DNA of 64,000 nucleotides, taken from Trichoplax sp. H2. Its lineage: Eukaryota > Placozoa > Uniplacotomia > Trichoplacea. The stretch is from contig NOWV01000006.1 of assembly GCA_003344405.1 (NCBI GenBank), positions 1,116,001 through 1,180,000 on the forward strand, read 5' to 3'. The position numbers and the translations under genes were made by a program. Shown here piece after piece: positions 1-14,109 of the stretch (within the stretch, counting starts at the first letter, position 1; each line of letters starts with the position of its first letter). The notes under the pieces were generated by a model, which was given only the letters and a program-made list of their open reading frames with translations, did no database searches and was not told where the DNA came from.

Positions 1-398
1 TATTGCACTATAGGCTACAGAAAATTTTCACTCATTCATCGAAATTTATGTCGAGTTATAAATTGTTATAGAGTTACCGAGATAATTTATATTTCCAGCT
101 CGTGATTGCAGTACTAAAAGGACAAATCTAATAAAAATAAGCAGCTTCAAGCTTATGGTAGTGTACGAACAACGTACTGAAATTGTTATAGTAACGTTAT
201 ATACGAATACAACAGCTGTTATGTATAAGTCGTTTCATCTTTAGTGATATAATCAATGGTCTAGTAATATCTAGATAAAATACTAAATAGTTTATTATGT
301 AATCGCGTGTCTGTATATCTGCATTTTAAGTGTTTTAACATGAATCAGTTCAAACCAGGGACTACTCAATCAAAGATTGTTTCCCCTGCCCTAGAAAG

Positions 399-421
399 AG
401 AAGAAGGGAGTCCCTTCTTCT
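399..421. repeat. Perfect 23-nt inverted repeat (11-bp arms, 1-nt spacer)
   Basis: The purine-rich arm AGAAGAAGGGA is followed by one G and its exact reverse complement. It could form a hairpin or cruciform. No gene context gives it a role. Confidence 0.7.
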
Positions 422-3400
422 ACAGAAAGAATGGGGAGATAATTTTTAATTATGTAGTCTCTACTCAAACTCATGTACTCATGCCACTAACTGTATGCTT
501 CATATTTAATTCCTCAAGCTAGCGTGATAAGAAAAGGTTTCTGTACTTTTAAGACATATCTGGGGGTTTATATGTTGTATAGAGTCAGTATTTAAACTCA
601 GTAACGACTCTAGAATTCCTTAAAACTGTTTTTGATCTAGATTTACTTAAAGATTGTTCATTTGATACTGATTGCGTGGATAACATCTGATTGCAATAGA
701 AAAGAGACTTATGTCGTATTTGGCTCTGTATATCCTAATATTAGAAGTTGCTTAACCGCTATAGGCATTTCAGATCTATTGGTTTAATAATAACTAATTT
801 ATGAGGATATTCAATACTGTTTACCATACGTAATTTTCGTTAAGATATTAGATATTGCGCTATAGTCATGATTGTAATATACAAATACAGTTACTATAGG
901 ATTCTGTAATAGTGATTGGATACATTGTAATAAAAATTAATATTAAGACTAGTTAGCTTGTGCCTATTAATGCCTAGTTACCCATGAAGTAAGTCAGGAT
1001 ATTAACTGATATTTTATAATGCCAGTAAGCGTTTTAGATACAATCAATTAAAATATTGCCAACAAAGTGGGGCTTAAACGATGATTACTGCAATTTAGCA
1101 CATTTTCGTATGAGGAAGCTGCCTTATAGCATGAATTCAATATCGTATTAAACGTAGAAGACTTCTGCTGGTAGATCCAAATAATCTACTTTGATTATGT
1201 ACTCGTATGTTGTGTTTTTCATATAATATGTCAACTTGAGTTTTTAGTTTGAAACTGTAAAAATCTCTTTTCCGCCGACTGAGTGATGAGTCATACAGAT
1301 AACTGTGTGCTAAGTACGATTTCAAATAATACTATGTAATATTATAATTATTAGAAAATCTCATTTCTACGGTTTAGCGTATAAGTTAAGCTAGTTTAAA
1401 TAATAGGATTTGAATCTCATAACTATTTGATATATTAACTTTAACTACGGTACTTAATTCGGGTAATCTTACCTATAGCTAGATCGAAACTTGTTAGCTT
1501 TTGCAAAGATTAATTTTATGTGACATAGGATCAGATGATATGGTAGGAGAAGCCAAGAATATATTTGTATTCTACAAAATTAAAGCAATATTTCCGTCTA
1601 ATATAGGCTTATACAGTACTTTATATTCTAAGTTGAGAGAATTAGGTAACAATTTTCTGGAGATGGTTAAGTTGATAATATTTGGATGTACAGTACATGC
1701 ACGTAATATGACATGGAATATCTGTCAGAATTTAACTATTATTCATTCGAGCTAGTAGATACTGTAGATATCTTAATTATTCGTGTTAATATTAAATTTA
1801 TGATAACTATAGTTTGCATTAGGATTGTGGCCCGTAATTTTCGCAAAGTAATATTTATAGTTCAGGTCCAATTAGTATTTATGTTGTAATGATTCAGCTA
1901 ATTATAGTAGTTACGTGTAAAACCTATACACTACAGCCTCACAGCTGAAACATAAAATCTTTAGATATTTAATAAACGACCTAACGATAAAATTTCTGAA
2001 TAGAAAATTATTCAATACCAATATACTAGTCTCTGATTGTGCAATGCATTATAAAATGAAACATTACGACGATAAGAATTAGTTGGTTCGTTTATTTAAT
2101 TGCTAATGACATCTAAAGCCATATCCTGTCCACTGCTTTTAAATCAGCTAGCAGCAAAAGCGGAAATATACGCACAATTTATAAATGTTGAAATAGTTCA
2201 GATAACAGATGGTTCGATGTGTAAGATTAGCTAGTTCAAATAATATAAATATATAAAGATATATGCCAATGATGTGCAATATTTTTGTGTTTGCTGAAAG
2301 AAGTAGTAATAAAATTTTTTAGATGCCCTTTTAAAGCAGAAAATGTCATGATAATCCAGATATTGTTGGTAAATAGTTATTAAAGATTTAAAAGCATTAC
2401 AAGAGAAATAATAATCCCGATAGTAACGTAGTAAGCAAATATACGCAAAGCTGACTTAAGATTTATAAGGAAAGTGCTGTATTTAGCACAATTTAACGTG
2501 TAAATTATGTAAATGGCATGCCACAATTTAATAGATTTTTTTCAAGTAATTCACGAAACCTATAATATATAAGCTTCTCTTTGTCACTCATCAATCAGTA
2601 ATAACAGCTTCGAAAACTCCTAAGGTGCAGACCTAAAAAAATGTTTGTTTTATATCTGACGTCAGAATAGATCTACTTTGATGGTAGCTAAACAATGCAT
2701 GTATCAATTAGGTCTTTTTATTTGTTTACACTTGAAAGAGTAATTAATTTTAAGATATTTTATGTCAACAATAACAATCGATGACAGCTTCATTATAATT
2801 CTAAGGGCTTTCCCACTGATGTTATTTTTAATCTGTGTTGTAATTTCTCCGTATATAACCGATATCTTTAAACTTGATCGTTGGTAGCTTTTGTGAAATC
2901 CTGTTAATATCTTCAGTAGCGCTTGTATTAATAAACCTAATTATGGAGATGTTAGTTAATAATAGTCTAGTACACAATTTTATTGGCATAAACAACAACA
3001 AGATCTACAACTTTGTTAGTAATTAAACTTACGGAGTGCATTTTATCCTTTAATTTCGTCTTGTGTTAATAAATTCACTACAATTCGAAAATATAATCTA
3101 CCAGATCAGATTCTTGTTAATTGATTATCCGCTTCCTTCGTGTAAATTGGCGGCTACGTGTATATAATGTTGATCTCTACCATATGATACTAACAAGATT
3201 GCATTATATTAATTTATAAGATATAGACTGAATAAGTGTTCCTCTACTCCTAGTAATTGACATTAATTCTGAAAACTACCGTATCTTACAGCGAGTAGAG
3301 TAACTGTATTACTTATGGCGAGATAAATACTGAGTTCAACTTTCACCAAAATGCTTAGCTAATTCATTATGTAAGCTTTCAATTCCAGATTTAGATACTG

Positions 3401-3600
3401 CAGTACTATCGTAGAGAAAGGCACTTGACAATTCTTATTTATAGATGTTAGTTTAAGGAATGATCGTCCTTATCTTACGTTACTAAAAAGCAGTTCATGA
3501 TTTCGAGAGACACTATGACAGAAACAGTCTATCATTATTTTGTCCGCATATAAGATTAATTAATGAATGAATAAAATCGGTCAGAAAAAGCTGAGGCCTA

Positions 3601-3616
3601 TGTATAGGCCTATACA
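3601..3616. repeat. Perfect 16-bp palindrome TGTATAGGCCTATACA
   Basis: The sequence equals its own reverse complement over 16 bases. The core AGGCCTAT also occurs just upstream (about 3594-3600), making a local direct repeat. No function can be assigned. Confidence 0.7.
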
Positions 3617-6600
3617 TCAGGAAGTTGCACTACATTTGATATGAAAACACTCTGAACTGTGTTGAACGCAATAAATTTATATTGATTTAACCAAAAATAA
3701 CCTTTTCTAGTACTATCGGATATAGCAACTTTCGTAAAAATGAAACAAACACTACTGATACAACATGAATATATGATTTACTGTACAAGTTGGACGAAAA
3801 GCTTTGTTGTGACGGAAGCTGATCAATGGGTGCCGTAAATTTAAAACGAGTGTTGAATGATATCGTGAGTTTAGGAGACTATTTCAGTAAGGTTTCTTAT
3901 TCATATTGTTTTAGACATACTGGATGTGTGTTATTGTGTTAGTAATCTTTAATTATATGTAAAAGATAACAATATATCATTATAGAAACCATTTTGCAGC
4001 CAATGTGTTGCATCCATGCTGATAGTGTAGAGTCTTTCACTCTAATATCATTAGTTTAGTCTTGGCTTGAAATCAATAGGAATAGCTGTGATAATGATGA
4101 CCGTTTAAATTGATTAGGTTGCTGGTAGAATCCTTACATTAGCCTTGTCCTTAAATTATAATTACTTTTGGTTGAAATTAATTTGTCGACATGCAATAGT
4201 AATATCTTTTATTAACTCTGTAATACAAGTATACAGTACTATTTAAAGCATGTATCCGTAAAATCGTAGACATAAAATCAGTTCTGTATTGATTTCTTTC
4301 GTATTTCTTCGGCTGTTCTAAAAAACATTCCTTTTCTTTGTACGATAATATAACCTGCACGTTAGGTAATTTTCCAATAAATTCTATTTCATTAAATTCT
4401 TAGTTTGTGTGTTTTTGTCATTTCCATCACATAGGTAAAACTTCAATGCGTAATTGCGGTATAGTCGTTTTAACAACAAGGAAATTACTGCAAATTTAAA
4501 AAAGTAGCCTTACAGTATCGTATTTTTTCTATATAACAGCAACAAAATGTGATATCTTTACAGCCATTTTATTATATATTTTAGTAATTGAAGGTTAGCC
4601 ACTGAATTATATTAATTGTAATGATATTTATTGAACAAAGTTGCAGTACTACTGTAAGCTACAGATATAGTACAAATAGCCTTGTTGGTTATTTAAATTA
4701 CGCTAAGGCCAAGTCAACTGCCCTTGATGTGAAAAAGTTGCATCTATAACTTTCAAAGTAGTATTAAAGTACAAAAGTAGCAAGGCAGAAATAATTTATT
4801 AAAGCATGTGTTTCTGGCAAATTTTACAATTACAAATTCTTTAAATTTCAGGCAGCAATTGTATATAATTTATCTATTTTATCACTAATTCTATGGGAAG
4901 AAATATTATTAACGTCCACACTTTGAAGTTCGGCCATTATAAATTGTTTTAAATAGTAAGAATTAGTTAATGAGAAAGCTAGGTCAGGAATATTAAATTA
5001 GAAATACCTGTAAGTTGATTTTATCGTACGAGTAATTTTATAGTCGCAATTTCATGTTATAACAATAATTGACCGATCCAACTTACTCATGTGTCTAAAA
5101 TAGCTTCATTTTATTACTTTAAAATGTATGTTTGTATACGGGTGTATGATACCACCACAGATTTTCAGTGGGTGTATGAGAATTTCTGGTTAAGTTATCT
5201 TTCTGATAGTGATATATTTGTTGCTTTAGCTAATAAATTATTAGGCTGGATGCAAATGTTGATTCTTCTAGCCATAACCCTAATTCATGTTCCGAAATAG
5301 GGCCACTCTTTAGCAATGCATGAAAAGTGATAACTATAATAATAAATTTGTGTTTAAAGCTTGACATCTATACTCGTATAAATGATACATTTATCATAAT
5401 GAGCTATGAAATTGATGTTGTTTACAAAATAGAGCTTAGATCTTAGTCCATTGCTAGTGTAATAACAACTAGAAATGAGTATATAAACGTATAAGTACCT
5501 TAACTGGTTACAAAATCGATTTTTTTCAATTAATCGGAAAACGTAACTGCTATCAGTTACACGAATAGAATTAACTATCAGCCTTCTGCACATAAATCCA
5601 TCACTGTCAAGCTGACGCGTGCACTTAAACACTGTATTTGTGTTAAATAGTAACACATTAATTTAAAGCTTTCAATGCATTACATTTCTTAGGACTTAGT
5701 TGAAATAGTGTTTGGTATATAGGTAGTACGTAATTTTGAGCGAATATACTTTATTAATTTTTGTTGAAATTTCTCTTTTGGATTAAAAAATATATTTGAT
5801 TGCGGGGTTGAATATACGGTAATATTTTCATGGAACGATAGAAATACAACACAACAGGAACTCTAACCATCCTTCCTTTATTTAATGTGTTGTCTGGATT
5901 TGGTATGTATAATGCTCGTTTATGATTTAATTTCTATGTGTCATAGAAATCTGGTCTAAGATTCTAAGAATCAAATCTGTTTTAGTACTGTATTTGTTAC
6001 GTCCTAAATAAATAGACTAGGAGTAAAATCACTTGACATACGTAAGATATGACAGTTATGTCATATACTATGTAATGTACTACAAGGAATAAACTTTTCG
6101 CTTGCATAGCAAACGTTTTCAGTCACAATGGAGCAAAATATTCAGTAATGAAAGTTATCACTTAAAGGCCGGTTAGTAAAGTAATTTTAGACTATTTTGG
6201 AGTCTAACACGTCTGTGTTGTCTAGTAGTATCACATCCATTACCAGAAGCATTGTATGGTACTGTATGGAGGAAATAAACTTTTAGGTTACGAAAAATTT
6301 TTTCATGCATGTCCAACGAATGCGCGCAATGATAATGCTAAATTTCAGAAAAAATATATCAATATTTACAATAAAGATTTATCTGTAATCTGCAACAACG
6401 AACCATTTCGAAGTGTTGTAAAAAATTAAAAATTTTGTACACTGAACAAAGACTGACATGAGTTGAAGAAATAATAAGATTTCAAAGTTTAAGCATAAAT
6501 AAAAGAGATAAAAGTAAGAATGCTAATGTAAAAATATCGGCATGTTGTTCTAATGTGATATCATAGAATGTTGAGATGTCACAGCTTGCTAGAAAAGGGA

Positions 6601-6805
6601 ATACATTTTGCAAGGCAATGACTGAATATCAGCATTACATAGGGTGTCATATACATTGATTCGTTTGGTTACCACGAATATTGAAATGGAACTATACTAA
6701 AGTAGCACATTCTAAGAATTTGTCAAGTCACTTGTCTAGTTTATGTAGTGATAAAATAGATAATTAAACGATTTTTAGTATTAATTTGTTTAGAAATACA
6801 ACTAT

Positions 6806-9800
6806 TCAAGCCGATTTAGTTTTCCATCGTAATTGCTCGATTTCCAAACGAAGCTGATTTCTTTCTCGCTTCAAGGTGTTCAGTTCTTCTTGTAAGATAG
6901 TTATAGCTGAGAGATTTTTCCTTGATGCAAAGAAGAAATATTTATTAAAGTGGGATATATTTTAAGTTGATTTGGCTATTGATGGTGTTAATGACATAAT
7001 GCACAGTCAAAAAATGGGGTACCAAAAATATACATTTTACATCTAATATTAATTTACAGTTAGAGTATAGATATAATTGAAGAGAATTACAACCATTTAA
7101 AGTATCTATTAGAAGTAGACGCCTGTACATGCTCCACATACAAGTTAAAGTATAGATACGAGAACATTATTTTCGCTCTTTCATTAGTAAATAATACACG
7201 CTAAGAACAATTTTTTATTTATGAATCATACTATGGGGCTTATAAGAAGTTGATTTACAATAGAGGATGGAGGCTTACTTCTCTGTTCGTATTTTTGCAT
7301 TGACTATCGCTTCCAGTTCCTCATTTCGTAGCTCCAAATTTTTTATATACTTTTTCGTTTGATTGTTCAATAACAGCTGTATGTTTATATAAATTGATAA
7401 GAAGTGCGTTATCAACGGATTAAGTCCTCAAAATCATAGTAAGATTGTCTTTTAATTAGTATAGGATATCCTTATTACGTCTTTCTAGGTTAGTACGATC
7501 ACTAAATGAGTAATGTAACCTACTCGCTGATACTAATTCTTAGTAAAAGAATTATTGTTAGATTTACTAGAGTCCTAGTTTAAACAATTACATGATAAGG
7601 GTAGAAGTCAGACTAGCAAGAGAAGGCCTTAAAAAGAGCGTCATTGTTATAATGACATAACAGATATTCCTAATATTTGTAATACTTAAGATATCACGGC
7701 AACTATATATTATTATTCTGCTCTGTCTGTCATTAGTATACGAGTACATGATTACATTAAAACAATAAGAGCAGAATTAATGCATTGTCGGATGAAGTCT
7801 CTGAATAGAAATATGATACTCTACTATGTGATTATTACCACTATAAAATAAATTTAAATTCAGTAGAAGTGTATTGCTGGCTTATTGAATACTGTAATGC
7901 TGCTTCATAATTATAAATAAGAAACAATTATAAATAAACAATACTCAAGTCTATATGATGGCATATATTTAGAATGATTCATTTTAAGGGTGCATCAGCA
8001 AAGGGAAGCTTCCACTCAAGTCAATTAATTTAAATTTACCTGACTAGCGATTTCTTGCTTTTCAGTTTTAAGTCGATTTATTTCTTGGAATTTTAACTCT
8101 AAAACAGCTTTTAAGCTCTCTAATTCTTTCGGCATGTTTTCACATTTTTCTACAGCATCCTATAGGTTGTGATATCACTACAGTAAGTATCGAGACTTTT
8201 CAGATTATAAGTCATAAAGATTTCGTTAATAAATTAGTAAAGCATAGCTTAACCAAAGACTTCTAGCTTTTTCGAACTGGAAGTGTTTTAAAAGGTTTGA
8301 GCAATTTATTTATTTACTACGCCGACATTGGTCAGAAACGTAAATACTACAGTATGTGTCCGTTCTAATAAATTATCAAAAGAAACTTTAAATTTGACTA
8401 AATTTCGGCTTACCTGAACTCGTTGGTCGTGATCAATACTAGAGGTACATTCTAGCTCGTGCACTCTATCCTTCAGCGTCGCAATTTCGTTACAAAGGTT
8501 GAAGCTTTCATCCTACAAATTTAGTAATTTTCTCAGATGATGCGTTACGTCATGATATTCAAAAACACACCGCCACAATAGTAAAATTTACGAGTAATGT
8601 ATATTGAAAGTGTAACAGTAAGCCACATTAGACGTCGCATTTGTCTTACGTGGAAACAGATCAGAATTATTATAAAGTTTGATATTATTGTACCTCTAGA
8701 ATTGATCGTGACTCTTTGTTTTCATTCTGGATATGTTGAATTTGTTCTTCGTGTTCTTTCTGCAATTTATTAGTTTTACATTCCATTCTTACGATTTCCT
8801 TACTGTGAGCTCTTTTTAGTTCTGCGTATTGCAACAGAATATGATTAGCATTTAGGGTTGAGAAATAAGTTTCTTATATTGCATTTACTATCAGATTTAT
8901 CAGATTTACCTGACATTGAGATTTGATGCTTAGCTTCTAGGGATGCCATTTTCTTAGCATGTTGAACGTTAACATCCTTCAACATTATCATTCTACTTTC
9001 TTTCAAACGTTTAATTTGTTCCTGTTGTCTTAATTTCAATCTATCAATTTCAGATAAGTGTTCTTCCCCATCCTTAATTTCTATATAAACTTTTCTTTCC
9101 AGGGCATCAATCTATGTAAGGAAGAAATATATAATTCATTCAGGTTTGCGTATTGTCTTTATATGCACTCAACCTGTTGCTACAATTAAAATGTTGCTCA
9201 ATAATACGCCCACGTATATCCTATGATGTAGGAGTCTACAAACTAGGTTGTAAAAACCGTAGATTATACAGTATATCACTATTATGTCATAATCTAATTT
9301 CTATTTTTATACATTGGATGCGAAAAACTTGAGTATGATTTCTTCTAATGTTCCGTTTATTAGTCAAATTTAATTTAATCCCCTTAGTACAACATAAATT
9401 TACCTTTAGACGAAAGGATTATGCTGTTCTTACTTGCTACAGAGCAGCCTAGGTACACGTATATTCAATTTTATCCTGACAATGTTACATGATCTAACTG
9501 ATCACTTACTGTTGATTCGTTGAACTTGCAGTAGCAACATTACAGTAGATCTACAATACTTATTGGTACAAAGCTCATTCTTAGGATTACTGTAGACTCT
9601 GGCCAAATAAAATTAATTAAACGTACAAGTACACGTACTGTAGATTGTATTGCTCTCGTTTCTTCATCTCTCTGCCATGAGGCTAACCTATGCCTATGTC
9701 GTCTCCCAACTCTAACTGTAAATAAACACTATCTACTCTCAATCATCTTGCCTTCGTCTCCATCAAGTATAGTTAACACTACAGTATTGTTATTACTATA

Positions 9801-12115
9801 CTTTACTTTTAAGTATTCTATTTTTGAACCTACAGCATTATATGCAAATAAAGATCTATACGGCAATGAAAATATCACACACTGTTTTCTAAATTCTTTA
9901 TATCCATATCGTAATGAAGTATATCCGGTTGTTACAGATACGTTTGAATTTTATGTTGAATACAGGTTATTTTCAAAAGGTCAATTTGAGAACAGATTAC
10001 ATTTTAGAGCAGGAATGTACTTTCATCCTTATAAGGGATTACCTTATTCTGTAAAACTTGAATGACGATGGCCAATGCTTCATTAGCTATATTCTTTTTA
10101 TGTGCAACTTTCTGCCAAGTTTGACTACTTCTTTTTTGATCTTTATATAGATGAGTTAATTGAAATATTTCTTTGTCAGCGTCGAATTTCAATTGAAGTA
10201 AATCTTGCTCAGCCTGTTGTTTGGCTTGTTTAATCTGGTTATCTGTTTCCAACTTAATTTCTTCGACCGCTTTAGCAGCTAGGAAATGAGCTTCCTCAAT
10301 TGCTTGTGACGCTTCCATTTTTGCGTCTGTTACTTGTGCTTTAGCCTTTAATAACTCTTTTTCTAGGTCTTCTCTTTCTTTACTTGCATTACTTTTAATG
10401 CTAAGATTGGTCGTACTCCTACTAAACCGCCCTAACGTTAAGCTACTAGCACTAGCAGGGCGTTTTGATTTTTCATCAAGTAGACTAGAATTGCTAAGGG
10501 ACTTACTTGTGTTACTAATACGAGGGCTTACTTTATTACCAGTGGTAAGTCCCTGAGCACTATGGCGCGATGATAAATTTTTCGCTTTGATATTTTTATT
10601 TTCTTTATTAGTACTTTCCTCGTGATTTTGATTGCTAGTTGGAGTTAGTTTCTTATCGCTAGTGTCAACTCGCGTCTTAATGACTCGTGAAGGTAGTTGC
10701 GATGCACTTGCGGCATGCTTCAGACGATCACGTGGAGATGCTGCTGAAGTTATTGGTGAAGTAGATGTAGCAGATTGTTTTTGCTGCGAATTTTTATCAT
10801 TATGCAAAGCAACAGCACTAGAAGATTTTTTGATGGAAGGTTTACTATTAAAAGGCGGACTTGTCGCGGTTGGTGATTTCATTGCTGGTAACTTGCTAGG
10901 CAAAAGTGATCTTTTCTGTAACTTTAAGCTTCTTGGTGGCGAAATATTATTCGATCTACTTAAAGTATTACGTCGTTCTCTCCTCTTTTCTTCTATACTA
11001 TCTTCAAGAACTTCATTAATATTTTCACCTACATCGCTGTGACTTCTTTGTCTTTTGGGTTTGGTCGTATTTGACGGCAAAGAATTTTCAGCCGATAGAG
11101 TTGTTTCGTCGTATTTGCTGTCATTGCTTACATTCGGATTGTGTCTCTTATCAATAACTATTGTTTCGGATCTTATTCTATTTAATGATTTATCCAACTT
11201 TGAATCATTAACCGTTAAAGAAATATTACAGCCCTTGACATCACCGGCTTTTCTTGTGCTATTTCGGGTATTCTTCCTAATTCCTTCCGTGTTAGCTTTA
11301 TCCTCTTTACTCATTCTTCTAGTTATGATCTTAGGACGAAAGCTTACCTGATTAACACTTTTGCTGTCGTTACTATCAACATTTGGCTTCTTATGTGAAC
11401 TTAAATCTTCACTACGTGAATTGCATTCGATACTGGTCACAGTTGCGAAATTTTTATTGGCTTCAGTGGCAGCATCCAAATCGTCATTGTTACTATAGTT
11501 CAGGTCTTGGACAAAAATATCTGGTTTTGATGAAGTAGTATTTTCATCATTTGGACTGGCAATTTCGTAATCATCATCTATATTTCCTAGCTCAGCAATC
11601 TCTTTAGTTTGATTACTTTGATAAGAATGACTGTCATAGCTGATAGAAGTATTTGAAGTATCTATGATTTCTGTGCTGCATGAAATACTATCCGAAAGTT
11701 GGCCAACTTGGTCGGTATTAATAACAATTGGATAATCATGATCACTAATATCAGTGGTAATTGCATTACCAATAATATTATTTTCTGTTTTATTAAACTG
11801 CCTTTTATCATCTTCCGTCATATTACTATCATGGTGATTGCTAAGATGAGTATCAGAATCCGTGTTGATGCTTTGAACGTAGTCTGGATCGTCTAGAATG
11901 CCTTGATCATCTATGATACCAAGTTCTTCCTTTTCAGCTTCTGTAAAATGATCATATTCAGAGTTATCGATAACTTCGGCATCGTTCAGTGACGTTTGAA
12001 TTTGATAATCAGGGTCATCGAGGATTCCGTCATCATTAATATAATTGGGGTCATCCAATATTCCATCGTCTGTTTCTACATAATTAGGATCATCCAGTAT
12101 TCCATCATCTGCCAT
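6806..12115 (-). CDS. MTUS1: MTUS1/MTUS2-type microtubule-associated coiled-coil protein
   Basis: I read seven coding exons on the minus strand: 12115-10043, 9111-8910, 8821-8694, 8512-8414, 8159-8040, 7376-7279 and 6920-6806. They join in frame to 944 aa. The ATG at 12115 has an in-frame TGA two codons upstream, so it is the start. Residues 1-80 are acidic and carry four copies of a GILDDPxY motif (residues 5-12, 18-25, 30-37, 72-79). Residues about 100-580 are Ser/Thr/Asn/Lys-rich and probably disordered, with basic-proline patches such as LLPSKLP. From about residue 590 to the end the protein is continuous coiled coil. The last quarter contains ELESLKAVLELK, then ELRNEELEA, then a terminal LRWK. 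These match in order the C-terminal coiled coil of vertebrate MTUS1/MTUS2 (ATIP family: ESLKAVLEIK, ENEELKA, ELLWK), which binds and stabilises microtubules. Introns at 9112-10042, 7377-8039 and 6921-7278 show no other gene. Whether it is co-orthologous to both vertebrate paralogs is inference. Confidence 0.83.
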
Positions 12116-14109
12116 CCCTCATAACTTTATCTTTCGGCCCTGGTGTATAGCGGATGATATTTCTAAAGTGCCTATTGTTTAATCAGTAAAGAGGTTATAA
12201 ATCTCTCCAAACAATGTGCAGGGGACTGAAGGGAAATATTAGGAATAAGACGCCATTAAAGTATATATCTAAAGAAATTTCTAATCATTTTACACAACGT
12301 CCGTTTAATTTCTCTAAAACTTCGGCCGATTATTCTATAAGGGATATTGTGATATTGTAACTGCAGTGCTTTATGAAAAGTCATTATGATCAAGTATTTA
12401 CAGCAAATAATTAATTAGAACTGGCCTGGCCAAAGAAATTATCCCAAAAATACTATACGTATTCATAAGCGCATATCATAATTTATCACTGACTGACATT
12501 GATATTATTGTGCGGAATTGTACAATATTCCTTAGCAGAGTACGACGTTACTGTGGTAAGCAGGAAGTGGGGCTTTATTTTGCCTTCTATCTATACAGTA
12601 CGTTTATTCACCCTGTGTTTATGTACAAAATTTGTTTGTTAAATATACAAAGAATAGATTTAAAAACTACTCACGCAAGTCACTTTGATTGAGAATAGTC
12701 TTGAAATTGTATTACATCAATGAAGCATGAAATCAAAGCAGGTCGATATCGTCAACCATGTTACGTGGTTTAGCAGAGCAATCGTTTAATCAAAATTATT
12801 CTTGGAGTAGAGATATACTAATGGAGTAAATAAATAAAACCGAGTTCTACAGTATATAGCAAACAGTTGCGTAAGTTATAGTGTATGTCGTTAATTAATT
12901 TCCCTAATAAAATTTTCGTAAAGGTCTATGTTGAGAGTGCTCAAAGAGAAAAATTACTTCAGAGTTTTGCTGAATCAAGTTGAGATTATGATGAATGCAG
13001 ATTGAAGTAATATTATTCTTATAATTTTATGTGTGTAGCACTAGAACAGTATACTTTATATCATACTGTACAGTACTGTATGAGAATTATCGTAAATGTT
13101 GTGTAATTGATAGCGCCATTGACAGTGGTATTCGCTTTGATAAACTTACAGTTAATTAAAGTTCTTAATTAAATTAAAATTAACATACACAGTTTTAAGA
13201 ATATCTATCAATCTATGTACCTATGTATGTGTGTGCATTAATACTAGAAAATGAAACGATTAGATTGATAGTAGATAAGGGATGTAGTACATTTCGCTTT
13301 TAGTTTCTACTATTAATCGTGGTAGATACCCGTATTTCCTATTACAGAGTCATTAACGTTTGGAGACGATGTTATCATAAAAGAGAGAATACGTCGATAG
13401 TAGTTATGAGTGACAATAGTGTGGGGCTGCATTTTAGGTCGTCTGAATTTAGGACAGTCTGTTTAACTTGCGCTTACGTTAGCATTCTCTACATGCTATA
13501 CCATATAGCGGGTACGGATATTCAAAATCTATAACGAGGCGGACATTTTGCATTTGGAATCAATAGAGTGTTACATGTGATTGGGTCACTATTCATGATT
13601 TCGTAATATACTTACTGTATTTTATTTACTGTACTGAAGTAAATATGGCAGGTTATTATTCGATATGACTATTTGGCGTGACGTAGAGTTGTTAAACGGA
13701 AAACACTATATCTAGTAAGCCTACAGTACTCATATAACAACTACTTCTAAACCGCTAAATCGAAATGTTCGTATTAATAGTAAGGTGCTAGCAATATCGA
13801 AGTACTCTTTCAAAAGTTTAATTATTATTGAATAACGACAAAATCGTTCATAAATGCTTAAATCTGTGACCAGAAGTGCTAAATGTAACATAACTGAGAT
13901 ATACTATACTTATTGTGGAGACTTCTGGCCTGCCAATACATAATATATTAATAACCATAGCTAATTATATAATAAACTGAGCTAAATGGAATAACAACTG
14001 TGTAGAGCGAGATACGCGTATCTACGTAAATAAAAGAAATACTGTAAAATATAAAAATATCAACCAGCGAAAGATGTACATGTACTGTATAGTAATGTTA
14101 GTTTACAGT
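12116..14109. other. Intergenic, upstream of MTUS-like gene
   Basis: This must hold the 5' UTR and promoter of the MTUS-like gene, since its start codon is at 12115. I see no conserved core promoter element I would defend, and no coding exon. Isolated TACTGTA/TACAGTA motifs appear (for example near 13070-13080 and 14085), becoming dense just beyond 14280. Confidence 0.5.

Larger units (their letters stand above)
1..6805. other. Intergenic / 3' flank of MTUS-like gene, no gene supported
   Basis: AT-rich sequence with stop codons in all frames. The longest open frames are about 60-100 codons, which is expected by chance at this base composition, and none reads like a known protein or joins neighbours through convincing splice sites. 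Two short perfect palindromes stand out, at 399-421 and 3601-3616. Small multi-exon genes could still be hidden here, as DPM3 was elsewhere in the window, so absence is not proven. Confidence 0.5.

Noticed and set aside
5354-5656. 100-codon minus-strand open frame
   Set aside because: No recognisable similarity, no splice partners and a chance-level length.
9748-10065. 105-codon plus-strand open frame inside the long intron of the MTUS-like gene
   Set aside because: It reads plausibly but has no ATG at its start, matches nothing I know, overlaps the MTUS exon end in antisense, and a few frames of this length are expected by chance in 64 kb of this composition.
10632-11351. Plus-strand open frames of 136 and 98 codons
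   Set aside because: Antisense shadows of the large MTUS exon, whose splicing and protein similarity favour the minus strand.
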